From JBAPRR01 sp049281195 (GTDB lineage: Bacteria; Actinomycetota; Acidimicrobiia; Acidimicrobiales; CAVXTF01), in assembly GCA_049281195.1 (NCBI GenBank), contig JBAPRR010000391.1, positions 1-29,071 of the forward strand: DNA of 29,071 bases, read 5' to 3'. Numbering within the stretch: the stretch's first letter is position 1; each line of letters starts with the position of its first letter. Under the pieces are notes generated by a model. The model ran no database searches. It worked only from the letters and a program-made list of their open reading frames with translations, and was not told the DNA's origin. Below, one piece after another: positions 22,020 to 29,071 of this stretch. The translations under genes and the position numbers were made by a program.

Positions 22020-22967
22020 TTGTCGTCACGATTGGAAAACCGGGTCGCCATAGTCACAGGCGCCGGCCGAGGCATAGGCAGGGCGCACGCATTGGAGCTG
22101 GCGTCCCATGGAGCGCTGGTGGTGGTGAACGACCTCGGCGTAGCCCTCGACGGCCAGTCAGAATCAGAGAGTCCCGCGCAGATGGTGGCTCGCGAGATCA
22201 CCGATCTCGGCGGTACTGCGATTGCAAACATTGAAGACGTGGCCGACTGGGACGGCGCTCACAGGATGATCGAAGGCGCCGTCGAATCCTTCGGCCGGCT
22301 CGATGTCCTCGTCAACAACGCCGGCATCATCAGGGACCGCATGCTCATCAATCTCGACGAGGACGACTGGGACGGGGTCATCCGGGTGCACCTACGAGGG
22401 ACCTTTGCTCCGATGAGGTTCGCAGCGCGTCACTGGCGGGAGAAGTCGAAGAGCGGAGACCACGTGGACGCCCGCATCATCAACACCACGTCTTCTTCTG
22501 GGATCTACGGGAATGTCGGCCAGACAAATTACGGTGCGGCCAAGGCCGGTATCGCTGCCCTCACGGTCATCTCTTCGATGGAGCTCAAGAACTACGGGAT
22601 CAAGGTGAACGCGATAGCTCCGGGAGCACGCACACGGATGACGGACACTCCCGACCGCCGTGCCCCCTCACCCTTCGCACTGCAACCCGACAAGGAGTTC
22701 GACCACGGCGCGCCTGAGAACATTTCGCCGCTCGTGGCGTGGCTGGCGGGACCGGAGTCTGCCGAAGTCACCGGCAAGGTGTTCAACATCAGTGGGGGAT
22801 CCCTGAGCATGGCCGAGGGCTGGCACGCCGGGGAGTCAGTCGAGCAGGAATCGCGATTCACCCTCGAACAATTGGACGACATCGTGCCGGAGTTGATGGC
22901 GAAGGATCCCGGCCGAGCGGACATGAGCGGGCGTCTACCGGGAGACGAGGGTCATGGCCAACACTGA
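22020..22967 (+). CDS. Short-chain dehydrogenase, MFE-type 3-hydroxyacyl-CoA dehydrogenase
   Basis: The 315-residue SDR has TGAGRGIGRAHALELASHGA (residues 13-32), VVVNDLG, NNAGIIRDRML and the triad S158-Y171-K175. NDLG after strand 2, the RDRM stretch and the extra C-terminal segment of about 50 residues are typical of the dehydrogenase part of peroxisomal-type multifunctional enzyme 2, so oxidation of a 3-hydroxyacyl-CoA is the likely role. That supplies the missing step between the crotonase and thiolase genes upstream. The TTG start has GGGAG five bases before it. It overlaps the next gene by 14 bases. The direct repeat at 21983-22011 may mark separate regulation. Confidence 0.87.
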   Translation: MSSRLENRVAIVTGAGRGIGRAHALELASHGALVVVNDLGVALDGQSESESPAQMVAREITDLGGTAIANIEDVADWDGAHRMIEGAVESFGRLDVLVNNAGIIRDRMLINLDEDDWDGVIRVHLRGTFAPMRFAARHWREKSKSGDHVDARIINTTSSSGIYGNVGQTNYGAAKAGIAALTVISSMELKNYGIKVNAIAPGARTRMTDTPDRRAPSPFALQPDKEFDHGAPENISPLVAWLAGPESAEVTGKVFNISGGSLSMAEGWHAGESVEQESRFTLEQLDDIVPELMAKDPGRADMSGRLPGDEGHGQH

Positions 22968-23703
22968 TGTGATGCTCTGCGAGACGGTCCCGGTCAAGGG
23001 TCACCACGGGGACGTCATCCCCGCGTACCTGGCGAGACCTGTGGGCCCGGGGCCATTCCCGGGGATCGTCGTAATCCATTACGCGCCCGGTTGGGACGAG
23101 ACCATCAAAGAGACGACGCGAATGTTCGCCGCACACGGTCACAGCGCGATCTGCCCCAACCTTCACGATCGCGAGCTTCCGGGTGGCGACCCGGTCGAGC
23201 AGGCGAAGATCGTGAGCGACGCCGGCCGGGTGCCCGACGAAAGATTCGTGGCCGACTTTTCTGGCGCGCTCGAATATCTGCGCGGCTTGCCGGCCTGGAA
23301 TGGAAAGACCGCCGTTGTGGGCTACTGCTCCGGTGGGCGGCAAGCTCTGTTGGCGGGATGCAAGTTCGATCTCGACGCAGTGATCGACTGTTACGGCGGA
23401 CGGGTTGTACTGGAACCTGAGTCCCTGCACCCCCGACAGCCGGTGGCGGTGTTCGACATGCTCGCCGACATGTCGGCCCCTGTGCTCGGCTTGTTCGGCG
23501 CGCTCGACACGGAGCCTTCTCCTCAACAGGTCGGCCACATCTCCGCAGAGCTCGAGCGCCTCGGTAAGACCGTTGATTTCACTGTCTACGAGGGTGCGAA
23601 TCACGGGTTCTTCTCGGTGGACCGCCCCAACTACAACGTTGAAGCGGCAAAAGATGGTTGGAGCCGCGTCTGGGAGTGGCTGGACCGCTACGTGGCGAAC
23701 TGA
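22954..23703 (+). CDS. Dienelactone hydrolase family protein
   Basis: This 249-residue alpha/beta-hydrolase has a cysteine nucleophile, C125 in GYCSGG, as in dienelactone hydrolase, with D185 and H217 (GANHGFF) completing a triad at family-like spacing. Classical members open dienelactones formed from chlorocatechols; many others act on unknown esters or lactones. The start ATG lies within the end of the SDR gene, with GAGGG just upstream, so translation is coupled. In this operon it may open a lactone or hydrolyse an ester before or after the beta-oxidation-like steps. No chlorocatechol or muconate genes are present, so the classical role is not supported. Confidence 0.87.
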   Translation: MANTDVMLCETVPVKGHHGDVIPAYLARPVGPGPFPGIVVIHYAPGWDETIKETTRMFAAHGHSAICPNLHDRELPGGDPVEQAKIVSDAGRVPDERFVADFSGALEYLRGLPAWNGKTAVVGYCSGGRQALLAGCKFDLDAVIDCYGGRVVLEPESLHPRQPVAVFDMLADMSAPVLGLFGALDTEPSPQQVGHISAELERLGKTVDFTVYEGANHGFFSVDRPNYNVEAAKDGWSRVWEWLDRYVAN

Positions 23704-23710
23704 GCAGACG

Positions 23711-24577
23711 ATGCAGATCGGGATCCATCTGCCCAACTCCGGCCCTCTGGCCGATCAGGTCGACCTTGTCGATCTGGCAGTACGCGCCGAGGGGCTCGGT
23801 TTTCCCGCGGTCTGGGTGCACGACCATCTCTTCACCCCGGCGGTCATCAAGTCGACCTACCCGCGCGGATCGGGTGTCTATGAGAACCAGACCGAGTGGT
23901 CCTACCACGACGCGTTGACGGTCTTGTCGGTCGTGGCGGGCGCCACCGAGCACATCTCTCTCGGAACGAGGGTCCTCATCCCCGTGTACCGAAATCCCGT
24001 CGTGCTGGCCAAGCAGTTGTCGACACTCGATCACCTGAGTGGTGGCCGCCTCGTGCTCGGCGTGGGCGCGGGGTGGATGGCGGAGGAATTCGAGGTGGTG
24101 GGGGTCCCTCTGTCCGAGCGCTACGCCAGGTTGACCGAGCACGTGGCGCTGATGCGACGAGCATGGGAACACGGCACATCGGAGTTCGACGGAGCCTTCT
24201 ACCACCACGCGGCTGCAGGCTTCTATCCAAGACCGCGCAACCGGATCCCGGTGCTGGTGGGCGGTTTCGGAGAGCGGACTCTGCGCAGAGTCGCCAAGTG
24301 GGGAGACGGATGGGCGGCCGTTGCAGACCCCAAGGCGCAAGACGAGCTCGGGGACCTGCGCGAGCGCCTGCAATTGCTCCGCCAGCTCACAGAGAGCGAA
24401 GGACGCGATCCCGGATCACTGGTCATCCTGGCTGCCGCTCCCGTCACCGCGCCTCTCTCGCATTTCGAGGGACTTCAAGACCTGGGAGTGACTTCCGTCG
24501 ACGTGGTGCTCACACAGCGCGAACACCTTGATCTGACAGAGGCGGTGGCGATACGTGACGCGCTGAACCGCGCATAA
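23711..24577 (+). CDS. LLM-class flavin/F420-dependent oxidoreductase
   Basis: This 288-residue protein belongs to the luciferase-like superfamily: MQIGIHLPNSGP at the start, EGLGFPAVWVHDHLF (about residues 29-43), TEHISLGTRVLIPVYRNPVVLAKQ and LSGGRLVLGVGAGWMAEEFE. Actinobacterial members of this type usually use F420, sometimes FMN with a partner reductase, such as the one at 578. The ATG at 23711 comes 7 nt after the preceding stop; the longer in-frame ORF back to 23405 runs through the hydrolase gene. Last gene of the + strand catabolic operon, 11 nt from the stop of the convergent SDR. Substrate unknown; a monooxygenase function for an aromatic or N-heterocycle is possible but unsupported. 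Confidence 0.87.
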   Translation: MQIGIHLPNSGPLADQVDLVDLAVRAEGLGFPAVWVHDHLFTPAVIKSTYPRGSGVYENQTEWSYHDALTVLSVVAGATEHISLGTRVLIPVYRNPVVLAKQLSTLDHLSGGRLVLGVGAGWMAEEFEVVGVPLSERYARLTEHVALMRRAWEHGTSEFDGAFYHHAAAGFYPRPRNRIPVLVGGFGERTLRRVAKWGDGWAAVADPKAQDELGDLRERLQLLRQLTESEGRDPGSLVILAAAPVTAPLSHFEGLQDLGVTSVDVVLTQREHLDLTEAVAIRDALNRA

Positions 24578-24588
24578 GTCCGAGCCGT

Positions 24589-25395
24589 CTAGCTCTCTTT
24601 TTCCATGAAGTCGATGTAATCGGGCCGGTGCGCGGTCATCCCGCCATCGGCGACGATCGTCTCTCCGGTGATGTAACCGGCCTCGTCAGACGCCAGGAAC
24701 CTGACCAGCGCGGCGATGTCCTCCATGCTCCCGTCCCGGGTCACCAGACGGTGCCTGGCGTAGGCCACCTGAGCGTGGGGAGCACGCTTCGCCATGGCCT
24801 CGGTGATGATCAGGCCGGGGGCCACCGCGTTGCACCGGATCCCGAACCGACCGTACATGGTCGCGATGTACTTGGTCATCGTGATTATGGCGGCCTTGGA
24901 GGTCCCGTACGCCATGTGGATCACTCCGCCCAGAAGCGCGGTGGAGGAGGCCACATTGATGATCACTCCGCTACCTTGAGCCTTCATCACCGGGATGACG
25001 TGCTTGGCACACAACATGGTGCCCCTCACATTTACGGCCATCGTCTCGTCCCACAGAGCCGTGTCCAGGTTCTCGAGGTCGTTGTCGTTGGGGAGCAAGT
25101 TGGTGGCGGCCGCGTTCGAGAAGAGCACGTCGATCCTGCCGAGCTCGGCCATCGTGTTATCGACCATCTTCCTCACCGAGTCTTCGTCGGCCACGTTCAC
25201 GTGTAGGCCGAGGGCCGCTCGACCTTTGCTTACAAGTTCCGAGGCGCAGGCCTCCGCGCCCGCCAGATCGATGTCCGCAACCACCAGTCGCGCTCCGGCC
25301 CTCGAGAGCGCCCTGGCCGCGGCCCTTCCAATCCCCGTGGCGCCTCCCGTAACGATCGCGACGCGGTCATTCAGCAGGTCAGCGGCGTCTGTCAT
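24589..25395 (-). CDS. Short-chain dehydrogenase/reductase
   Basis: A classical SDR of 268 residues: TGGATGIG (16-23), VADIDLAG after strand 2 (NAD preference), SNAAATN in place of NNAG, and the triad S150-Y163-K167 (GTSK). The C-terminus YITGETIVADGG is typical. The ATG at 25395 has AGAGGAA five bases upstream. It is transcribed alone, divergently from the NCS1 permease, from a region where -35-like TTGACA hexamers point both ways. The substrate is not apparent; SDRs of this type oxidise alcohols or reduce ketones of many kinds, and an alcohol-oxidising step in B6 catabolism cannot be excluded. Confidence 0.88.
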   Translation of the reverse strand: MTDAADLLNDRVAIVTGGATGIGRAAARALSRAGARLVVADIDLAGAEACASELVSKGRAALGLHVNVADEDSVRKMVDNTMAELGRIDVLFSNAAATNLLPNDNDLENLDTALWDETMAVNVRGTMLCAKHVIPVMKAQGSGVIINVASSTALLGGVIHMAYGTSKAAIITMTKYIATMYGRFGIRCNAVAPGLIITEAMAKRAPHAQVAYARHRLVTRDGSMEDIAALVRFLASDEAGYITGETIVADGGMTAHRPDYIDFMEKES

Positions 25396-25439
25396 GTCTT
25401 CCTCTCACCCCGAAAGTCCCTTAAAAACCGGTTGGAACA

Positions 25440-25484
25440 TGTCAAATACAGGATGTTGACACCGTAGCGACCTGCTTCTAAGAT
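25440..25484. promoter_or_regulatory. Divergent promoter region with inverted -35 hexamers
   Basis: On the + strand TTGACA (25456-25461) and TAAGAT (25479-25484) are 17 bp apart, the best promoter-like pair in the window. The -35 forms an inverted repeat with TGTCAA (25440-25445), so a consensus TTGACA also faces left toward the SDR gene, though its -10 is poor. The + strand transcript would start near 25491 and have a leader of about 285 nt before the permease ATG at 25775. Confidence 0.6.
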
Positions 25485-25774
25485 GACCCAAACATAGCCG
25501 CAAGAAGGGAATTCCCGACTATCGGTGTGCGTGGCACCGGTAGTCATTCCTGCCGCTTGGGCGGGCCGACGAAGCGAGCGTGAGAGTGGCTTTCGGTGCG
25601 AGTTCAGGTAAGGGCCAGGGGGAGAACCGGTCCATCAGGGACGATGTAGTCGATCGTTCACGTCTTCGCCTAGTCGACATACACGCAAAAATGACGCAAC
25701 CGCGTCCTGAGAACACCTGATCCGGGGCAGTCGCGTGAACCGAACGCGTCGTCTTTGAGAAAGCGAGGGGACAC
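25485..25774 (+). other. Long non-coding leader of the NCS1 permease gene
   Basis: No convincing gene lies in these 290 bases; a - strand ORF of 88 codons (25519-25785) has no recognisable features. The stretch holds a strong hairpin (25517-25545), a small CCGC-TTGG-GCGG hairpin just after it (about 25554-25565), the word TAGTCGA at 25647 and 25671, and a GAGGGG Shine-Dalgarno before the ATG at 25775. The length and structure suggest regulation of the permease mRNA. I recognise no known riboswitch. Confidence 0.45.
25517..25545 (+). promoter_or_regulatory. Strong hairpin or operator in the permease leader
   Basis: GACTATCGGTG (25517-25527) and CACCGGTAGTC (25535-25545) pair over 11 bp with a single T-G wobble around the 7-nt loop TGCGTGG. 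It starts about 26 nt after the predicted transcription start. No U-tract follows, so it is not a classical terminator. It could be an mRNA regulatory hairpin or, as DNA, a dimeric operator. Confidence 0.6.
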
Positions 25775-27244
25775 ATGGCGGACACAACCGAGACGCCGCT
25801 CCATCATCTAGATGAGCGGGCGCACGATGGGGAGCAGGAGGCGCTCAATCAAATTGAGTCGCACCACATCGACATAATCCCGGACTCAGACCGCCAGGGT
25901 AAGCCTCGCGACCAGTTCACGCTGTGGTTCGCAGAGAACTGCAACCCGGTGAACTTCATTCTGGGTGGCCTGGCCATCGTCCTCGGGCTCAACCTGTTCT
26001 GGGCGATTCTGGCCATCGTCATCGGAACAGCGCTCGGAGCCGCTCTGACGGCTTTCCACGCTGGCCAGGGTCCGAAGCTGGGCGTTCCGCAGATGATCCA
26101 GAGCCGGGGCCAGTTCGGTTTCTGGGGAACGGAATTCCTCCTTGTCGCAAGCATCGTCTTGGACATCGGTTATCTCGCACTGGGCAACGTGGTCGGTGGC
26201 CAGGCACTGAACGGCGTGTACCACGGCGTAAGCCAGCCGGTATGGATCGTGCTCATCTCGATCCCGACCTTGATCCTCGGGATCGTCGGTTACAAGTGGA
26301 TACACAACGTCCAGAAGGTGTTCACCGTTCTTCTGTTCGCCGTGCTGATCTATGCCGCCATCGAGGCGTTCACCTTCGGATCAGGTATCGCAGCGGCTGA
26401 CCGCGGGACCCACCTGTCCAGCTTCCCGATCTTCGTGGCGACCATCGCCATCATGTTCATGAACATGTTGAGCTGGGCGATCTTCGTCTCGGACTACTCC
26501 CGGTACCTGCCGAAGGACACACCCACCGGACGGCTGTTCCAGGGCATCTTCTGGGGGAACTTCCTTGCAACCAGCCTTTACGCCAGCCTCGGAGCGTTCA
26601 TCACCGCACTGATCCCCAAGGACTATGGCTCGGTGACCGCTCTCGGTACCGTGGCGGGGAGCTGGGTTCTGGTTCTGCTCGCAGCCACCGGCTCGTTGTC
26701 GAACGTGCTTCCCCCCTATACCGCGATGCTCGCGGCGACCTCGTTGTTCAGCAACAACGCAACGGTCATGGCTTCAGATCTGAGGCGCAGGGTCCGTGTC
26801 ATCGGACTTGTGATCGTGATGGTCATAGGAACCGTGATCGCCCTGCTGAGCTACCACAACTTCTTCAACAACATCGAGAACTTCCTGTCGGTGCTGTTGT
26901 TCCTGTTCGTGCCTTGGAGCGCCATCAACCTGGTCGACTTCTACTTCATCAAGCACGGTGACTACGACGTGCCCTCGTTCTTCAAGGTGAACGGCACCTA
27001 CGGAGCTGTGCAATGGCCGGCGTGCATCTGCTACGTCATCGGCGCCGCAGTCCAGATTCCGTTCGTCAGTCAGGAGATGTACACCGGACCGCTGGTGAAA
27101 CACCTCGGCGGTGCGGACATCTCGTGGCTCGTGGGATTCGCGGTGTCGGCGGTCATCTACTACGCACAGGCGAAGATCCGAGCCCCCAAGGCCGCCGGTG
27201 TATCGATCGGCGGCAAAGTGCCGGCGCCGAGCGCAGGCCAGTAA
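25775..27244 (+). CDS. NCS1-family permease (cytosine/purine/allantoin/vitamin transporter type)
   Basis: This 489-residue integral membrane protein should have 12 transmembrane helices after a hydrophilic N-terminus of about 50 residues. The first helices carry WFAENCNPVNFILGGLAIVL and GTALGAALTAFHAGQGPKLG, followed by QMIQSRGQFGFWG, the NCS1 signature. The family imports nucleobases, hydantoins, allantoin and vitamins with H+ or Na+; yeast Tpn1, a pyridoxine transporter, is a relative. Given the B6-degradation operon in the window, import of a B6 vitamer is a reasonable guess, but 13 kb separate them. The start has GAGGGG five bases upstream. A long structured leader precedes it and a GC-rich hairpin follows it. 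Confidence 0.9.
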   Translation: MADTTETPLHHLDERAHDGEQEALNQIESHHIDIIPDSDRQGKPRDQFTLWFAENCNPVNFILGGLAIVLGLNLFWAILAIVIGTALGAALTAFHAGQGPKLGVPQMIQSRGQFGFWGTEFLLVASIVLDIGYLALGNVVGGQALNGVYHGVSQPVWIVLISIPTLILGIVGYKWIHNVQKVFTVLLFAVLIYAAIEAFTFGSGIAAADRGTHLSSFPIFVATIAIMFMNMLSWAIFVSDYSRYLPKDTPTGRLFQGIFWGNFLATSLYASLGAFITALIPKDYGSVTALGTVAGSWVLVLLAATGSLSNVLPPYTAMLAATSLFSNNATVMASDLRRRVRVIGLVIVMVIGTVIALLSYHNFFNNIENFLSVLLFLFVPWSAINLVDFYFIKHGDYDVPSFFKVNGTYGAVQWPACICYVIGAAVQIPFVSQEMYTGPLVKHLGGADISWLVGFAVSAVIYYAQAKIRAPKAAGVSIGGKVPAPSAGQ

Positions 27245-27273
27245 GGGCCCACGCGACAAATCGAACGTTCAGT

Positions 27274-27312
27274 CGACGCCCCCCGGAGCCCGAACCGGCC
27301 AGGGGGGCGTCG
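27274..27312 (+). terminator. GC-rich hairpin after the permease gene
   Basis: CGACGCCCCCC (27274-27284) and GGGGGGCGTCG (27302-27312) form a perfect 11-bp stem with a 17-nt loop, 30 nt after the TAA. CAATT rather than a U-run follows, as is common for actinobacterial terminators. It ends 30 nt before the SDR start, so it may partly separate permease and SDR expression. Confidence 0.6.
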
Positions 27313-27342
27313 CAATTCCGAAACGAGAAGGAAATCAGATTC

Positions 27343-28104
27343 ATGAGGTTGAAGGACCAGGTTGCGGTCATCACCGGAGGCGGCTCGGGCATCGGACGGG
27401 TGACTTCGAAGTTGTTCGCGGACGAAGGTGCCTCGGTCGTGGTTGCGGACGTGGACGAGGAGGGCGGCCAGAAGACCGTGGCCGCCATCGAGGAAAAAGG
27501 CGGGAACGCACTGTTCGTGCGAACCGACGTCACCAAGGAACCCGACGTGAAGGCTCTTTTCGATACCGCCGAGTCCCACTTTGAGAAGGTGACGATCGCC
27601 TTCAACAACGCCGGCCGTATGTTCCACAGCCCGGTGGCCGATCTGGATCTGGCTGACTATTACAGCGTCTTCGATCTCAACGTGACCGGAGTGGTCCTCG
27701 GCTGCAAGTACGCGGTCCCCGCGCTCAGGAGAGCGGGCGGCGGTTCGATCATCAACACTGCATCTGCAGCCGCCCTGATCGGTGTTCCGAACGGAGCGGT
27801 CTACTGCGCCTCCAAGGGTGCAGTCATCTCGTTCACCCGCGCCGTCGCGGCGGAGGTGGTGACCGAAGGCATCCGGCTCAATTGCATCTGCCCCGGCTTG
27901 ATCGACACCGAGTTCTACAACCCGCGTTACGCCGCCGGTGAGGACCCCGAAGAATTCCGGAAGAAGACCGGATCGCGTGCGCCGATAAACCGCATGGGCC
28001 GGCCGGAGGAGATCGCATACGCCGTGCTCTATCTGGCTTCGCCCGAAGCCTCATATTGCACGGGTACCGCAATGGTCGTAGACGGTGGCGTAACCGCGGT
28101 CTAG
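27343..28104 (+). CDS. Short-chain dehydrogenase/reductase
   Basis: This 253-residue classical SDR has TGGGSGIGRV (residues 11-20), VVADVDE after strand 2 (NAD-type), FNNAGRM and the triad S141-Y154-K158 (YCASKGA). It ends GTAMVVDGGVTAV. An AAGGA Shine-Dalgarno lies about ten bases before the ATG. It follows the permease on the same strand beyond a hairpin, so it may be expressed by read-through or from a promoter I cannot see. Its TAG overlaps the stop of the convergent crotonase gene in the shared palindrome CTAG (28101-28104). The substrate is unknown; proximity suggests it may act on whatever the permease imports. Confidence 0.88.
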   Translation: MRLKDQVAVITGGGSGIGRVTSKLFADEGASVVVADVDEEGGQKTVAAIEEKGGNALFVRTDVTKEPDVKALFDTAESHFEKVTIAFNNAGRMFHSPVADLDLADYYSVFDLNVTGVVLGCKYAVPALRRAGGGSIINTASAAALIGVPNGAVYCASKGAVISFTRAVAAEVVTEGIRLNCICPGLIDTEFYNPRYAAGEDPEEFRKKTGSRAPINRMGRPEEIAYAVLYLASPEASYCTGTAMVVDGGVTAV

Positions 28105-28868
28105 TCGTCGGCGACCTCTGTCCACGAGGGGTTGCGCCTTTCACGGAGCGCGGCCAAGCCCTCCTGCGCCTCCTCGCCCGCTCGAAGCTCCGCCATCATC
28201 TGGGCTTGAGCCTCCGGAGAAGGGGACTCGGTGAACAGTCGCTTGGCCTGACGCAGCGCGGTCGGACCGCACCGCCCCAGCTCCCATGCCAAGCCCTCTA
28301 TCTGTGCGTCGAGGTCGTCGGAGATCAGGTCCACGAGCCCAGTGCGCTGAGCCTCGGCCGCATCGAACTGCGAACCGGAGAGCATGTATCTGCGGCCTGC
28401 TCCGAGCATCCTTCTGGAGATGAACGGAGCCACGATCGCAGGAATGACGCCCGCTCGCACCTCGGGAACCCCGAAGTAGGCGTTGCGGTCTGCCACGACA
28501 ATGTCCGCGCAAGCGGCGAGCGCGCAGCCCGCTCCGAGCGCATGGCCCTGAACCCCGACGACCAGGGGGACGGGACATGTCGCAGCCGCCTCGAGCATCC
28601 GGTGTAGCGCCATCGATTCCTCTGCGTGGTCCTCGAGGGATCCAGCTTCTGCCAGCGAGGCGGTGTCTGCGCCGGCACAGAAGCTCGGCGGCTGCCCGGT
28701 GAGCACGACGAACCTGGCGTCGCCAGGATCGGACAGCCGCCCTGTCAATGCGGCGACCGTGGGACCGTCGAGGGCGTTCCTACGTCCGGGTCGCGAGAGC
28801 ACAAGGTTGAGGCGCCAACCTGATCGAACGGCTGACAATCCCGCGGTGGACGCGTCCTGCCCCGTCAT
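28101..28868 (-). CDS. Enoyl-CoA hydratase/isomerase (crotonase) family protein
   Basis: A crotonase of 255 residues with FCAGADTAS (about 63-71) and GHALGAGCALAAC (108-120) forming the oxyanion hole. The first catalytic glutamate position of classical hydratase is A116, while the second is kept as E136 (FGVPEVRAG), so it may be an isomerase or another crotonase rather than a standard hydratase. The ATG at 28868 overlaps the stop of the upstream acyl-CoA dehydrogenase (ATGA), giving a two-gene or longer - strand operon for acyl-CoA oxidation. Its end overlaps the convergent SDR by four bases. Confidence 0.87.
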   Translation of the reverse strand: MTGQDASTAGLSAVRSGWRLNLVLSRPGRRNALDGPTVAALTGRLSDPGDARFVVLTGQPPSFCAGADTASLAEAGSLEDHAEESMALHRMLEAAATCPVPLVVGVQGHALGAGCALAACADIVVADRNAYFGVPEVRAGVIPAIVAPFISRRMLGAGRRYMLSGSQFDAAEAQRTGLVDLISDDLDAQIEGLAWELGRCGPTALRQAKRLFTESPSPEAQAQMMAELRAGEEAQEGLAALRERRNPSWTEVADD

Positions 28869-29071
28869 ACGTCAGCTACACCGACTCGCCGCGATCTGAA
28901 CGAGTCCCGCGGGAAAGGCGACAAATCGGCGCCCTTCTTCAACAACGCCTTCGCTGCCCACCGGTTGATCTCCCCCTGAGTTCCCAGTCGCAGCTGGGCC
29001 GCCTTTGTGCGCAGGAAGTACCGGTGCAGCGGATACCCGGTCATGAACCCGATCCCGCCGTGGAGTTGTGA
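28865..29071 (-). CDS. Acyl-CoA dehydrogenase, C-terminal part (cut by window end)
   Basis: Only the last 68 residues are in the window, read in frame from the edge: SQLHGGIGFMTGYPLHRYFL and onward, ending at a TGA that overlaps the ATG of the crotonase gene. QLHGGIG is the QxHGGxG flavin-binding motif near the C-terminus of acyl-CoA dehydrogenases, and GYPLHRYFLR is typical of actinobacterial FadE proteins. The full gene should be about 1.1 kb and begin beyond the right edge. With the crotonase it forms the first two steps of a beta-oxidation cycle. Confidence 0.85.
   Translation of the reverse strand, partial: SQLHGGIGFMTGYPLHRYFLRTKAAQLRLGTQGEINRWAAKALLKKGADLSPFPRDSFRSRRVGVADV

Noticed and set aside
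23711..24577. LLM oxidoreductase as the missing ring-opening oxygenase of the B6 pathway.
   Set aside because: It lies 11 kb away in a different operon and belongs to another flavin-enzyme family from the known oxygenase; nothing in its sequence points to a pyridine substrate.
25707..25738. Resemblance to a TPP (thi-box) riboswitch: CTGAGA followed by ACCTGATCC upstream of an NCS1 permease, a family that includes thiamine-precursor transporters.
   Set aside because: Only two bases separate the two motifs, where a TPP aptamer needs around ten or more to close its helix. The P3 hairpin, the GGATAATGCCAGCG-like arm and the closing P1 strands are missing.
25519..25785. A - strand ORF of 88 codons in the permease leader.
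   Set aside because: It overlaps the permease start, has no recognisable domain or Shine-Dalgarno, and a composition typical of chance ORFs in GC-rich DNA.
1..29071. Mobile elements, CRISPR arrays, phage genes, tRNA or rRNA genes.
   Set aside because: No transposase, integrase, regularly spaced repeat, tRNA-like cloverleaf or rRNA stretch was seen on either strand; composition looks uniform.

Overview
The window looks like chromosomal DNA of a high-GC Gram-positive bacterium (Actinomycetota; Acidimicrobiia is a guess only). The signs are GC-rich third codon positions, many GTG/TTG starts, four-base stop/start overlaps, an LLM-type flavin/F420 oxidoreductase, an NDP-forming acyl-CoA ligase, a DUF35/thiolase pair and many acyl-CoA dehydrogenase and SDR genes. 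I see no rRNA, tRNA, CRISPR array, phage or insertion sequence.

Region 1 (1-3.2 kb) is a regulator and flavin block. A MarR regulator with two phased operator-like palindromes is coupled to an NAD(P)H:FMN reductase. A class II aldolase/adducin gene runs the other way from a promoter whose 17-bp spacer is itself a palindrome. Facing away from it are a PaiB-like FMN split-barrel protein and a Cys-less carboxymuconolactone-decarboxylase-fold protein.

Region 2 (3.28-12.12 kb) is the main discovery: one tightly packed + strand operon that reads as a vitamin B6 (pyridoxamine/pyridoxal) degradation pathway, like pathway I of Mesorhizobium loti. It encodes 4-pyridoxolactonase, a heme-oxygenase-fold protein, 2-(acetamidomethylene)succinate hydrolase, a 73-residue protein, a second degenerate heme-oxygenase-fold protein, a class II aldolase-type decarboxylase, the 3-hydroxyacyl-CoA-dehydrogenase-like FHMPC dehydrogenase, an amino-acid-synthesis (PF06684-like) protein, pyridoxal 4-dehydrogenase and two tandem pyridoxamine-pyruvate aminotransferases. 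Two oxidation steps of the known pathway have no classical enzyme here: 4-pyridoxate to its 5-aldehyde, and oxygenolytic ring opening. The heme-oxygenase-fold pair and the flavin proteins of region 1 are candidates. One aminotransferase copy has lost both substrate-carboxylate arginines.

Region 3 (12.12-15.01 kb, - strand) holds an amidase followed by an aldehyde dehydrogenase. The latter could oxidise the succinate semialdehyde made by region 2.

Region 4 (15.19-24.58 kb, + strand) is a complete beta-oxidation-like set: a fused double acyl-CoA dehydrogenase, acyl-CoA ligase, crotonase, DUF35 protein, thiolase/aldolase, MFE-type SDR, dienelactone hydrolase and LLM oxidoreductase. Its substrate is unknown.

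Region 5 (24.59-29.07 kb) holds a - strand SDR, a divergent promoter, a structured leader of nearly 300 nt before an NCS1 permease, an SDR, and a - strand operon of an acyl-CoA dehydrogenase (cut by the window end) and a crotonase. The NCS1 family includes a yeast vitamin B6 importer, so the permease could feed region 2. That link is inference.
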